A stretch of 64,000 nt of DNA from Rhodopirellula sp. P2. Its GTDB lineage: Bacteria; Planctomycetota; Planctomycetia; Pirellulales; Pirellulaceae. The translations under genes were made by a program, and so were the position numbers. The stretch is taken from the NCBI RefSeq assembly GCF_028768465.1, contig NZ_CP118225.1, positions 7,111,001-7,175,000 on the forward strand, in the 5' to 3' direction. Below the pieces are notes generated by a model. The model ran no database searches and had not been told where the DNA came from. It saw nothing but the letters and a program-made list of their open reading frames with translations. Position 1 is the stretch's first letter, and every line of letters starts with the position of its first letter. Positions 28,910 to 38,166 of the stretch are shown here, in pieces.

Positions 28910-29865
28910 TCGGTCTCGGGACTTCCGCCCCGAGCTCAGAACGCCGGCCCCGTCCGGGGCGATGAGTGCCGCCGAATGCTCCTCCGGTTCGCGTCCCGGC
29001 ATCGCCTCCACCGCCCGGATTTTTCAAATTAAAATTTACAATTTCACTTTTTCAATCGATCCCCCATCTCACCTGTCGCCGCTCCGCGGCTTGTCGAGTC
29101 AGGGGCGTGACGCTCGAGACCTCGGGTTGAAAACCCGAGGCTGACAACTGTCACCGCTCCGCGGTTGTTCGATCACCCGGACACACGCACCAAGTCGCAG
29201 AGCGACGGCAGCCGGAAGCCTTGGGTTTTCAACCCAAGGTCATCCGCCTACGAAACACAAGTTACCCAGTCGCGGAGCGACGACAGGTGTTTGCCGCCTC
29301 GTCGCCGAGCGATCCCAGGTTCGCCTCCCCGTACGATGCGCTTCCAAGCCGCCCGCCGCGTCAGCGAAGCCCACGCGGCAAGCCCCACTCCGGCCCCGTC
29401 CGGGGCGGTCTTTTGTGTTTCGCAATCGGTCTCGGGGCTTCCGCCCCGAGCTAAGAACGCCGGCCCCATCCGGGGCGATGAGTGCCGCCCAACGCTCCTC
29501 CGGTTCGCGTCCCGCCACCGCCCAACCGCCCGGATTTTTCAATTTAAAATTTACAATTTCACTTTTTCAATCGATCCCCCATCTCACCTGTCGCCGCTCC
29601 GCGGCTTGTCGAGTCAGGGGCGTGACGCTCGAGACCTCGGGTTGAAACCCCGAGGCTGACAACTGTCACCGCTCCGCGGTTGTTCGATCACCCGGACACA
29701 CGCACCAAGTCGCAGAGCGACGGCAGCCGGAAACCTTGGGTTTTCAACCCAAGGTCATCCGCCTACGAAACACAAGTTACCCAGTCGCGGAGCGACGACA
29801 GGTGTTTGCCGCCTCGTCGCCGAGCGATCCCAGGTTCGCCTCCCCGTACGATGCGCTTCCAAGCC
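28910..29865. repeat. Duplicated repeat block, two copies about 515 bp apart
   Basis: Copy 1 (28910-29350) and copy 2 (29426-29865) are nearly identical, offset 515-516 bases with one single-base length change. Each holds a chain of short palindromes: CTCGGGACTTCCGCCCCGAG, CCGGCCCCGTCCGGGGC, CCTCGGGTTGAAAACCCGAGG, CCTTGGGTTTTCAACCCAAGG, and GTCGCGGAGCGAC-type motifs, plus a constant AT-rich stretch (AAAATTTACAATTTCACTTT). Several palindromes are shared with the 283-bp array at 22262-23262, so both belong to one intergenic family. The 75 bases between copies are a divergent remnant. Frames in the block (with RNLSYPVAERRQVF-like peptides) are not genes. It fills the space between the DUF1552 gene and the aldo/keto reductase. 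Confidence 0.93.
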
Positions 29866-29914
29866 AATCGGGGTTCATTCGACGAAAGGGGCATGCCGCT
29901 CGCTCAAACTCGGA

Positions 29915-30913
29915 TCACTTGCCGCTGTACCAAACGCCACGCCGCCATTGGTGCAACTGCAGTCGACGCAGGAAATCATCCGGCAGTGACGGCAGGGCTT
30001 CGGTGGCCACGTTCAAGGCGACTTGTTCCACATTTCGCATGCCGACGATCACCGTTTGAACAGCTGAAGGAGCCATGGCGAACTTGATCGCGGTGGCGGC
30101 CAACGAGTAGTGCTCCTCCAGCCCGAACTCTTTCAAGTCATCGCGAATCGCTTCGACTCGCTTGGACGTGCGTTCCATTCGATCACCGGCAAAGTAGCCC
30201 GATCGAAAATCGTCTTTTGGGAACTGATGATCGGCGGGGTACTTGCCGGTCAAGGCACCTTCATCCAGCGAGACGCGAATGATCACGCCGGTTCCAGTTT
30301 CCTCGGCGACGGGCAACAACTGCGCCGCAGGTTCCTGTTCAAAGATGTTGAACACCACCTGCACCACGTCGATCAATCCATCTCGCATGAGCTGGATCAC
30401 GCAGTTCTGATCTTGCTCAGGCGTGCACAGACCAATGCGATTGATCTTGCCTTCCTGGCGTAGTTTCTGAAGCACGAGCAAGGGCTGCGGGTCATCGTTC
30501 CACGCCGCGGTCCACGAATGCAATTGCAACAGATCGAGGCATTCGACGCCGAGGTTGCGGAGACGCTCTTCGACGTTGGCCCGAATGTACGCGGCCCCGT
30601 AGCGATCCTGCCAACGGCAGTAGGGGCTCGGCGGCCAAGGGCCCTCCGAAGGCGGCGTCTTGGTCGCCACGTGAATCTTTTCCCGCATCGATGCGGGCAG
30701 TTGCTTCAGGAACTGCCCGATGACTTGTTCGCTGCGACCGTCCCCGTAACCCGGTGCGGTGTCGATGAAGGTGACCCCGTGCTCGATGGCATGTTGAAGC
30801 GTCGCGAGGGAGGCCTGATCGTCTTGGGCACCCCATTGCCCCCCCAGGGCCCATCCACCGAAGCCAAGTTGAGAGACCGGGAAACCGTCGTGGCCAAGCG
30901 GGACTTGTTTCAT
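29915..30913 (-). CDS. Aldo/keto reductase
   Basis: The protein has 332 residues from ATG 30913 (MKQVPLGHDGFPVSQLGFGG); the frame is open upstream to 31051 but without protein-like content. The AKR barrel is clear: GVTFIDTAPGYGDGRSEQVI contains the catalytic Asp and Tyr, KIHVATKTPPSEGPW the catalytic Lys region, LDLLQLHSW the active-site His, and FAMAPSAVQTVIVGMRNVEQ the NADPH site. It reduces aldehydes, ketones or sugars with NADPH in the cytoplasm. It stands alone, divergent from the glycosyltransferase-like gene. Substrate not inferable. Confidence 0.93.
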   Translation of the reverse strand: MKQVPLGHDGFPVSQLGFGGWALGGQWGAQDDQASLATLQHAIEHGVTFIDTAPGYGDGRSEQVIGQFLKQLPASMREKIHVATKTPPSEGPWPPSPYCRWQDRYGAAYIRANVEERLRNLGVECLDLLQLHSWTAAWNDDPQPLLVLQKLRQEGKINRIGLCTPEQDQNCVIQLMRDGLIDVVQVVFNIFEQEPAAQLLPVAEETGTGVIIRVSLDEGALTGKYPADHQFPKDDFRSGYFAGDRMERTSKRVEAIRDDLKEFGLEEHYSLAATAIKFAMAPSAVQTVIVGMRNVEQVALNVATEALPSLPDDFLRRLQLHQWRRGVWYSGK

Positions 30914-31139
30914 AGCAAACGTTTCACGTGGTGAGTTCTTGGGGGGGTAAAAAAAGAATCGGTCTGGAAAGCGATGACGATTATCGGGCCGGTTCGTTCG
31001 ACTCAAAAGGAAGTTGCCCGCTTTCGGGACGAACCGACCCGATCGTCTCAACTGGAATCACGCTCCCGTCCGAAATCCTTTCTCAGCGGCGATCCGAGGG
31101 TCTCGGTTAGCCCGGTAAGCAGAATCCTTGGCAGGTGCA

Positions 31140-32093
31140 GTGGTGCGAAAATTGTCCAACATCCCGCGTTTGTCGATCGTCGTCCCCCATGGTGGTGATG
31201 ATGCGGCTTTCGAATCCTCGCTCGCAAGCGTATTGCAGCATCGCCCAGATGGGTGTGAGGTGATTGTGTCTCATGACGGGAACTATGACGACCCGTTTGA
31301 TTTGGCCGAGGAGGTTCGGTTTGTCGACAGCGGCTCGACCAACGTTCTCCGCCAAATCACCGACGCAGCTGAACTGGCAATGGGCCGGTTCGTGCACGTC
31401 GTCGCGGACGGGCATGTTGCCACCGCGAACTGGACGGATGCCGCATTGGCCCAGTTCGAAGGCCATGAAACCGGCGTCGTCGTGCCCGTTGTCCGCGACC
31501 CCGAATCACAGCGGGTCGAACACGCGGGCTGGCGAACGACCGCCTCGTCGGCCTGTGGACCGATCGGATTCGGTGACAAACAAGTCGCTCGCAAAGCCGC
31601 CGCTCGCGTCGAAGGAGCCTTCCTCGCGGCGTCGTTCTGGCGTCGAGACCTGCTTCGCAGCTTGTCCGGAACGTATCGCGGCACCGACACAATCGAGGCC
31701 TCCGTCGGCTTCGGTCACCTGGTCACGCAAGCCGGTTGGCGATGTGTCATCGCCGAAGACAGCGTGATGGGAGTGGACTTCGAAACCGAGGTGCTCGACT
31801 ACGATCTTCGCATCCAGCGGAACCATCGTCGCCTGCAAGCCCTGTCGGACCACCTTCGCCGTGGTGGATCAGCGGGATGGGGACGCGGCGTGCAACGTCT
31901 GCTCACAACCACTTTGGCGGGCGGACTTCGCCCCTCGAGTTTGCTCGTGGGACTTCGACGCATGACCGCTCCTTTGGCCGGAAACGCCATCTCGCGTTCA
32001 GTGCAAACCGCGGGTGTGTTGTCTGTTGATGACAATCACGAAACGCTGCCAATGCCAGCGATGGATCGCGAACCGCTTCGACGCGCGGCTTAG
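31140..32093 (+). CDS. Family 2-like glycosyltransferase
   Basis: The protein has 317 residues from GTG 31140; the next codon 31143 is also GTG and a TTG at 31128 is a weaker option. The beginning LSIVVPHGGDDAAFESSLAS and the following CEVIVSHDGNYDDP match the nucleotide-binding start of GT-A fold glycosyltransferases (family 2), and RFVHVVADGHVATANWTDAA resembles the region with the metal-binding acidic motif, here ADGH rather than DxD. The remainder (EGAFLAASFWRRDLLRSLSG) fits as well. No membrane helix is obvious. It probably transfers sugars to a cell-surface or cytoplasmic acceptor. The unusual metal motif makes activity uncertain. Confidence 0.68.
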   Translation: MVRKLSNIPRLSIVVPHGGDDAAFESSLASVLQHRPDGCEVIVSHDGNYDDPFDLAEEVRFVDSGSTNVLRQITDAAELAMGRFVHVVADGHVATANWTDAALAQFEGHETGVVVPVVRDPESQRVEHAGWRTTASSACGPIGFGDKQVARKAAARVEGAFLAASFWRRDLLRSLSGTYRGTDTIEASVGFGHLVTQAGWRCVIAEDSVMGVDFETEVLDYDLRIQRNHRRLQALSDHLRRGGSAGWGRGVQRLLTTTLAGGLRPSSLLVGLRRMTAPLAGNAISRSVQTAGVLSVDDNHETLPMPAMDREPLRRAA

Positions 32094-32140
32094 CCGAACG
32101 AGTTGAGTCTCGGCTCAGCCCATTGGAACGACTGCTCGAA

Positions 32141-32193
32141 CGACGGTCTGGCGTGACCGTTGCTGTTTGTACGATGGTCTTCCCAGACCGTCG
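32141..32193. terminator. Inverted repeat between convergent genes, possible terminator
   Basis: The arms CGACGGTCTGG (32141-32151) and CCAGACCGTCG (32183-32193) are perfectly complementary over 11 bases with a 31-base loop. It lies in the 136-base gap between the ends of the glycosyltransferase-like gene and proB, where a bidirectional terminator is expected. There is no T-run, and the motif may be another copy of an intergenic repeat. Confidence 0.4.
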
Positions 32194-32229
32194 CTCGGGT
32201 TTGGCCGGGCTTGGAAGCCCAGCCAAGGC

Positions 32230-33399
32230 CTACTCGGGAACGATCCGCAGCACCAAGTTGTTGCGGTGGATCACATTCTCGTAGGGGCGATGCCCGAGGA
32301 TCCATTCGATTTGCTCGCTGGGCTTGCCGGCGATTCGAGCCACTTCTTGGCTGCGATAGTTCGACAACCCACGTCCAAACTCATCCCCGTCAGGGCCAAC
32401 CAAGCGGACCACATTCCCGTGCGCGAAGGTCCCTTCGACTCGCTGAATGCCGATCGCGAGCAAGCTTCGGCCGTGCTTCTGGATCGCGTCCACGGCACCT
32501 TGGTCCAGGTGCAGCGTCCCCGCCACGTTGGCGGAACTGCCGATCCAACGCCGACGTCCTTTCAACGAGCGTTTGGGCGGCACGAAGAAGGTTCCCACCG
32601 CTTCGCCCGCGAAAATGCGATCGAGCACCGTGTCGTCGCTACCGGGTCCGATGATGGTCGGATGCCCGTGTGAGTTGGCGAGCTTGGAAGCGCGTAACTT
32701 GCCGCCCATCCCGCCTTTGCTGACCGCGGAAATCTGGTCATCCACCAACGCCATCACCCCATCGTCCACGCCGTGGACCATGCGAATCGGTTGGCTGTCT
32801 TTGGCGTCCGGGTGACCATCGTACAACGCCGAAACGTCGGTCAACAAAATCAACATCGCATCGTTGAAGAGGCCCGCCACGTGCGCTGCCAAACGATCAT
32901 TGTCACCGAAGGTCGTTTTCAGTTCCGAAACCGCCACCGAGTCATTTTCGTTGACGACCGCGATTGCGCCGAGTTCATCGATCCCGTTGAGCGCGTTGCG
33001 AACGTGCAGGTAACCACTGCGGCGGCGGAGGTCGTTGCGAGTCAGCAGAACCTGAGCGGCATGTCGCCCTCGTTTCTGCAGCGATTTTTCGTAGGCACCG
33101 ATCAAGTCGGCTTGCCCGATCGCGGCGATCGCTTGCAGGGTCTTCAGATCGGTTGGACGCTGTGGCAACTTCAGCTTGGCAACGCCGGCGCCGACGGCAC
33201 CGCTGCTGACCATGATGGTTTGCCGTCCGGAGTCCGCGATGCGGCAAAGTTGTTCCGCCAGCCGATCCACACGTTTGAGATCGAGTTTGCCGTCCGATGT
33301 GGTGAGGACTCGCGTCCCAACCTTGACGACCACACATTTCGTTTCATCGATGATCCGTCGCCGGATGGCGAGATCGTTGAGTTCAGTGGATTCTTTCAA
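32230..33399 (-). CDS. proB: Glutamate 5-kinase
   Basis: ProB phosphorylates glutamate, the first step of proline synthesis. The 389 residues include an amino-acid kinase domain (VVVKVGTRVLTTSDG, TIMVSSGAVGAG, AVVNENDSVAV, LLTDVSALYDGHPD, KGGMGGKLRASKLA) and a C-terminal PUA domain (RSLLAIGIQRVEGTFAHGNV), as in E. coli ProB (367). The start is TTG 33399, forming a TTGA overlap with the stop of xylB; no ATG lies near the conserved beginning. No proA gene is in this window. Coupling to a xylulokinase gene is unusual and may only reflect dense packing. The stop faces the repeat-like hairpin at 32141. Confidence 0.96.
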   Translation of the reverse strand: MKESTELNDLAIRRRIIDETKCVVVKVGTRVLTTSDGKLDLKRVDRLAEQLCRIADSGRQTIMVSSGAVGAGVAKLKLPQRPTDLKTLQAIAAIGQADLIGAYEKSLQKRGRHAAQVLLTRNDLRRRSGYLHVRNALNGIDELGAIAVVNENDSVAVSELKTTFGDNDRLAAHVAGLFNDAMLILLTDVSALYDGHPDAKDSQPIRMVHGVDDGVMALVDDQISAVSKGGMGGKLRASKLANSHGHPTIIGPGSDDTVLDRIFAGEAVGTFFVPPKRSLKGRRRWIGSSANVAGTLHLDQGAVDAIQKHGRSLLAIGIQRVEGTFAHGNVVRLVGPDGDEFGRGLSNYRSQEVARIAGKPSEQIEWILGHRPYENVIHRNNLVLRIVPE

Positions 33400-34925
33400 A
33401 GCGTTGATTGCAATTCAGCCAATTGGTGCATGTCGTCTTTCAAACTGCTGTACAACGATCGGTACACAGGAAAGAGCTTGTTGTAAGTGTTTTTCGCGGA
33501 ACGTTCCGCTTTCGTTTCGGCGGCCACTTCGATGGTCGCCTGGCAAGCCTGTGCGATGTGTTTGTAGGCTCCGTCGCCGACCGCGGCGAGCAGAGCGACA
33601 CCGAAGGCCGGCCCCTGTTCCACTTTCAAGGTGGTGATCTTTTTGCCAAACACATCCGCCTGCATTTGACGCCAAAAGACGTTTTTGCTGCCGCCACCGC
33701 TGGCGCGGATTTGGCGAACTGGAACGCCCAGTGACTCGATGATCTCCAGGCTGTCTCGCAGAGCAAACGTGATGCCTTCCATCACCGCGCGAGTCATCGC
33801 AGCTCGATCGTGAGTGAGATTCATGCCGACGAAGGCACCACGAGCATTGGGATCCGCGTGCGGTGTTCGCTCACCATTCAAGTAAGGCAAGAACAACATC
33901 CCACCGCTGCCGGCAATCGCCTGTTCAGCTTCCGCCGTCGCGGCTTCGAACCGTTTCGAGGCGGGCACACCCGCCAATCCTTGCAAGACCTGATCCACCC
34001 ACCATTGCAGCGAACCACCGCTGGTCAAGTTCACTCCCATCATGTGCCACTTCCCACGAACAGCGTGGCAGAACGTGTGAAGCCGTCCAGATGCATCGAC
34101 GTTGGGTTCGTCACTGTGGACAAACATCACGCCGCTGGTTCCGATCGAGGTGCTCAGCAAACCCGATTTCACGATGCCGTTGCCGATCGCACCCGCAGCA
34201 CAGTCCCCCGCGCCCCCGACGACCTTGCAATCCGTCGTCAACCCGAGTGCCTTGGCCGCCTCTTTGGTCAGCGTGCCGGTGACGTCTTCCGACTCCACCA
34301 CACGCGGCAACAAATCAGGCGACAAATCCAGTTTCCCGAGCAATTGCTTCGACCAATCGCGTTTTTTCACGTCCAAGAACAACGTGCCGCTGGCGTCGCT
34401 GACTTCGGTGACATAGTCGCCGATCAGGCGCCGGCGGATGTCGTCCTTGGGCAGCAAAACCTTGGCCAGTTTGTCGAAGTTGCGTTTCTCATTGTCACGC
34501 AACCAAAGCACCTTGGGAGCCTGAAACCCGGTCAGGGCAGGGTTCGCGACCATCCCGATCAGCTTTTCACGCGAACCGGCTGCCGACGTGATTTGCTCAC
34601 ACTGATCGGCCGTGCGTTGATCATTCCACAGCAGGGCAGGGCGGATGACATTGTCATCCCGGTCCAAGAAAACGGAGCCGTGCATCTGTCCCGACAAACC
34701 GATCGCTTTCACGTCCGCCTTGTCGACACCTGATTTTTTCATCACCGCCTTGACGGTCTTTTTCGTTGCCGCCCACCAGTGCTCCGGATCCTGCTGGGTC
34801 CACCCTGGCTTGGGTTGTTCCATTGGATATTCGGCGTTCGCCTCGGCGACCACATGCCCCGTTTCGTCGATCAACAGCGTCTTGGTGCCGCTGGTGCCAA
34901 TGTCGATGCCGAGATAGTGAGCCAT
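33396..34925 (-). CDS. xylB: Xylulokinase
   Basis: The protein has 509 residues from ATG 34925 (MAHYLGIDIGTSGTKTLLID). It is a FGGY-family carbohydrate kinase: phosphate-1 motif at the start, IGLSGQMHGSVFLD with the QMHG motif typical of xylulokinases (the family's usual MHG contact), the catalytic Asp region GGAGDCAAGAIGNG, and the C-terminal RASGGGSKNVFWRQMQADVF signature. It phosphorylates D-xylulose to xylulose 5-phosphate for the pentose phosphate pathway. No xylA is nearby. Its stop overlaps the TTG start of proB. The start is separated by 144 bases from the divergent solute-binding-protein gene. Confidence 0.95.
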   Translation of the reverse strand: MAHYLGIDIGTSGTKTLLIDETGHVVAEANAEYPMEQPKPGWTQQDPEHWWAATKKTVKAVMKKSGVDKADVKAIGLSGQMHGSVFLDRDDNVIRPALLWNDQRTADQCEQITSAAGSREKLIGMVANPALTGFQAPKVLWLRDNEKRNFDKLAKVLLPKDDIRRRLIGDYVTEVSDASGTLFLDVKKRDWSKQLLGKLDLSPDLLPRVVESEDVTGTLTKEAAKALGLTTDCKVVGGAGDCAAGAIGNGIVKSGLLSTSIGTSGVMFVHSDEPNVDASGRLHTFCHAVRGKWHMMGVNLTSGGSLQWWVDQVLQGLAGVPASKRFEAATAEAEQAIAGSGGMLFLPYLNGERTPHADPNARGAFVGMNLTHDRAAMTRAVMEGITFALRDSLEIIESLGVPVRQIRASGGGSKNVFWRQMQADVFGKKITTLKVEQGPAFGVALLAAVGDGAYKHIAQACQATIEVAAETKAERSAKNTYNKLFPVYRSLYSSLKDDMHQLAELQSTL

Positions 34926-35069
34926 GGTGCGTTGCTTCAGTGCAATGAATTCAAAGACAAGGGGGGATGAGAGCCGCTCTGAGAAAGCGAACTGCGGGGT
35001 AGTATAACGCGTACTTGCGTTTTCAACCACGCAACCAACATCTCAACTGACGTCCCACGAGCTCCCACG

Positions 35070-36590
35070 ATGCCTGCGAAAACTCGCCTCGCGAAGATTG
35101 AATCTGCCGATCGGGACGCGTTTCGTTCCCCTTCCGCTGACGATGCCGAACAGCATCCGACAATCCAAACGTCATCTTCGGGCCGCTCCATTGAGTCCGA
35201 AATCAACCGATCGTCCCTCTGGAAACGCCGGCAATGGTTGGCCTGGACATCGGTTGTCGGAACCGCCGTTTTGACGGGTTGCCGCGAATCCTCCTCGACC
35301 GACGAAGCCGAATCGGCGTCCATCGTTCGCACCGACGTGCCCCTGCGAATCGTTTGGACGGGAACCGATTCAGACGCCGAAACACTGCGTCGCACCTGGC
35401 AATCGATCAGCGATCAACCGCTTCAAATCACCGTTGTCGCGCCGCCGACGGGGACCGAATCGCCCCAGGATTCCACCAGCGAACCCGACCAGGAAGCATC
35501 AATCTGGGATGCCGCGGCCAAGGCTGATGTTGTCGTTTTCCCACTCAGCCAATTGGGTGAAATGGTGTCGCGGGAGCGGATCATGCCATCGCTGAAGTCT
35601 GCATCGGGAGCGAAACCGAACCCACCGGCGGTCCGGGTGGCCATGACGTTCGGACAAGAATCGCGAGCCCTCTGCTTGGGAGGCGCCTTGCCAGCCTTGC
35701 TGGTCGGCGAGAAAGCGACATCCAAGGTTCCAACGTCCTCCACGATCACCTGGGACGACCTCGAAACGCTGGCCACGGAGTTCCCGGGACAAGTCGCCGA
35801 GCCAACCGCCGAAGGTTGGGCGGGCGTGTCCTATCTTTGGCGACTCGCTTCCGTCCTCAGCGCCAGCTGGTTGTTTGATCGCGACACGCTGCAGCCGTTG
35901 TTGACTCAACCCGACTACGTCGACGTCCTGCGTCAGATGGTCGCCACGACCCAGCAGGGGCCTGAATCATTCCTGACTCCTGGCGAAATCTTTCGCAACG
36001 TCGGTTCCGGAAAATTGGTCGCTGGCATCGGGTTCCCGCAAGTTGAAATCGACTCAGTGGATGAAGATGACGAATCCGCTTCGGTCGGCAATGTCCAAGT
36101 TTCCGGCTTGCCCATCGCCGAGCCTGGTGTGGCCAATGCCGACGGCGTGATCATGGAACGAACCGGCCGCGCGGTGTTCGCGCCGCAAACACTCGCGGGA
36201 TCACTCGCCGCATCCTGCCGCCAAACCGCAGCCGCCAATCAGTTTCTCAAATGGTTGGCGGGAGGCGAGGGCAGCGAGCCCTTGTACCGATCGATCCCGG
36301 GCCTGCAGCACCCCACGACCGAATCATCGATTGATGTTGCCGCCGGTGGCAACTACCAACCCTGGCTGCGATCGGCTTGGCAGAACCCCAACGTGATGCC
36401 GCCACTGAACCTGGTCGGCGGAGACCGCTACTTGGCAGTGCTGGACACAGAGATTCGCAAGTGCTTGACAGGCGATCAAACTCCTGAGGACGCTTGCGCC
36501 TCGATTTCGAAATCCTGGTCCGAACTGCACAACGAATACGGCGTGAAGAAACAAAAGCGTTCCTGGCAGCAGGCCCTCGGACTTCTTTGA
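35070..36590 (+). CDS. Solute-binding-protein-like lipoprotein
   Basis: The protein has 506 residues. After an unusually long hydrophilic lead (about 52 residues) comes KRRQWLAWTSVVGTAVLTGC, a lipoprotein signal with lipobox LTGC, so the mature protein would be anchored by Cys71. The rest follows the pattern of ABC-transporter substrate-binding proteins of family 1: ADVVVFPLSQLGEMVSRERI, TITWDDLETLATEFPG, WAGVSYLWRLASVLSASWLF, FLKWLAGGEGSEPLYRSIPG. No permease or ATPase gene is adjacent, so it may have another role or a distant transporter. The long lead has no internal ATG or alternative start in frame. The divergent xylB gene hints at a sugar link, which is only positional. Confidence 0.72.
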   Translation: MPAKTRLAKIESADRDAFRSPSADDAEQHPTIQTSSSGRSIESEINRSSLWKRRQWLAWTSVVGTAVLTGCRESSSTDEAESASIVRTDVPLRIVWTGTDSDAETLRRTWQSISDQPLQITVVAPPTGTESPQDSTSEPDQEASIWDAAAKADVVVFPLSQLGEMVSRERIMPSLKSASGAKPNPPAVRVAMTFGQESRALCLGGALPALLVGEKATSKVPTSSTITWDDLETLATEFPGQVAEPTAEGWAGVSYLWRLASVLSASWLFDRDTLQPLLTQPDYVDVLRQMVATTQQGPESFLTPGEIFRNVGSGKLVAGIGFPQVEIDSVDEDDESASVGNVQVSGLPIAEPGVANADGVIMERTGRAVFAPQTLAGSLAASCRQTAAANQFLKWLAGGEGSEPLYRSIPGLQHPTTESSIDVAAGGNYQPWLRSAWQNPNVMPPLNLVGGDRYLAVLDTEIRKCLTGDQTPEDACASISKSWSELHNEYGVKKQKRSWQQALGLL

Positions 36591-36687
36591 ATCGGCGAAA
36601 GAGAACGAGGCCGCCTACTTGGAAGCCCGTGGATCCAGCCGCTGAAATGGCTTCACCATTCAGCCGACCGCCGAGACATCCGGCAGC

Positions 36688-37713
36688 TCAATATTCGAAA
36701 CGTTGAAGGTTCGGAAACATCGCTTCGAGTTCCTTCGCGGGAGCCTCTTCCAAACCGAGATTGGTCACGAACAACGTTTCCAACTCTTGCAGTGGTTCCA
36801 GTTGCGGCAGGGCATCCGGTGCCACACTGGTCTTGCCCAAGTGCAGCAACTTCAAATGAGGCAGCGAGACGATCACCGGGATGGCTTCTTCGGTGATCGC
36901 TGGGCAGTTGTCGATGTTCAGGATCGTCAGGGAGGTCTTGCCTTCGAAGGCCTTCAAAGACTCGTTGTCAATTTTGGTCAGCCAAAGGTTGATCTTCTCC
37001 AAGCCTTCGATTTTCGCAATCGCCGGCATGCCCTGGGGACCGAAATCCGTTTCGGCCAATTCGAGGTCCTTCAATGGCAGCTTCGAAATCGGGTCAAATG
37101 CTTCGCCAGTGATTTGAGTGCCTCTCAGGTTGAGCTTGGCCAGCTTCGGCAAGGATGAAATGGATTCCAGCACTTTGTCCGTGACCGGCGAGTTCATCAA
37201 CGATGCCTCCCGGAGTTCATTCAATTCTGCCAGAACGCTCGCTCCTTCGTCCGTCACGGACGTGTCTTGAAACGTCACCGCGACCAACGCTGGCAAACCG
37301 GAAATCGTTTTGGCTTTCGCATCGTCGAACGATGTGCCATAAACTCGCAGACGCTTCAGATGGGGCAATGCCGCCAATCGCAAAACCATTCCGTCGGCCC
37401 AAGCCGCAGCGGGCAGGAACAACTCGCTGACCGTGCTGGTGTTGGACAACAACTTCACCGCGTCATCCAAATCGGACTCGGCCACTTCCCGCAGGTCAAC
37501 GACCACGACATCATCGCCTCGCAACTTGGTTTTGGCACCCGCAACACCATCCCAGGCCGAGGCCAAACTCTCGCCCGCCGATTCACGACTGTCCGATGGG
37601 CTGTCAGCCGGAACAGGGATGCTCTTGCTGCTGCTGACGCCGCACCCGAGCGTTCCAATGAACAGGCTACCGACCAGCAAGCTTTGTGCGAGCCGAACTT
37701 GTGAGAGATTCAT
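36688..37713 (-). CDS. Leucine-rich-repeat lipoprotein
   Basis: The protein has 341 residues from ATG 37713. A lipoprotein signal (LLVGSLFIGTLGC, Cys24) is followed by a Ser/Pro-rich spacer and then regular repeats of about 23-25 residues of the LRR type found in planctomycetes (LPKLAKLNLRGTQITGEAFD, LPLKDLELAETDFGPQGMPA, LTILNIDNCPAITEEAIPVI, LKLLHLGKTSVAPDALPQLE). These form a curved solenoid for protein binding outside the inner membrane. The gene is divergent from the CPXCG gene with only 35 bases between starts, so the two promoters must overlap. Partner unknown. Confidence 0.88.
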   Translation of the reverse strand: MNLSQVRLAQSLLVGSLFIGTLGCGVSSSKSIPVPADSPSDSRESAGESLASAWDGVAGAKTKLRGDDVVVVDLREVAESDLDDAVKLLSNTSTVSELFLPAAAWADGMVLRLAALPHLKRLRVYGTSFDDAKAKTISGLPALVAVTFQDTSVTDEGASVLAELNELREASLMNSPVTDKVLESISSLPKLAKLNLRGTQITGEAFDPISKLPLKDLELAETDFGPQGMPAIAKIEGLEKINLWLTKIDNESLKAFEGKTSLTILNIDNCPAITEEAIPVIVSLPHLKLLHLGKTSVAPDALPQLEPLQELETLFVTNLGLEEAPAKELEAMFPNLQRFEY

Positions 37714-37748
37714 CGGAACTCCGCTGAAGTGAAATTGAGAAACAAAAA

Positions 37749-38117
37749 ATGGACTGGGATGGAATCATGAGCGACCACGACTCCGACGAACTCGACGATT
37801 CGCCTCCCATGCCCGGCGAGGAATCCGCCATCGATCCCGTGCCCGAATGGCAACAGTTGCTGAACGACGACCCGCTGCCTCAGGAGGAGGACTGGGACGC
37901 GTCCGAGTCAGCATCCACGGACGCAGATCTGGACGGCGCCTACGTCTGTGACAACTGTGGCGAGGAAATCGTGATCCCGCTGGACATCGCCGCTGGACGC
38001 GACCAACAGTATGTCGAAGATTGTCCGGTGTGTTGTAGCCCGAGCGTGATTCATGTCCATTTTGACGATTCCGATCATGCGAATGTGTGGGCGGAAGCCG
38101 AACAAGACCGCTACTGA
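37749..38117 (+). CDS. CPXCG-type small cysteine-rich protein
   Basis: The protein has 122 residues from ATG 37749; ATG 37767 (MSDHDSDELDDSPPMPGEES) is an equally good start. The N-terminal 60 residues are acidic and probably disordered. The C-terminal part is the CPXCG domain: YVCDNCGEEIVIPLDIAAG, then EDCPVCCSPSVIHVHFDD, with paired CxxC motifs expected to bind one zinc ion. Members are small proteins of unknown function, common in gamma-proteobacteria and planctomycetes. The second pair is C-P-V-C-C here, slightly different from the named CPxCG. It is followed 49 bases later by comB. Confidence 0.82.
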   Translation: MDWDGIMSDHDSDELDDSPPMPGEESAIDPVPEWQQLLNDDPLPQEEDWDASESASTDADLDGAYVCDNCGEEIVIPLDIAAGRDQQYVEDCPVCCSPSVIHVHFDDSDHANVWAEAEQDRY

Positions 38118-38166
38118 TCGACTCAACACACCGCCCCACTGAAACCATCCCCTGATTTCAACCAAC

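Noticed and set aside
28962-30087. Frames in the 515-bp repeat block, including 29165-29659 and 29680-30087
   Set aside because: The same peptide appears in both repeat copies and comes from the palindromic modules; no protein family features.
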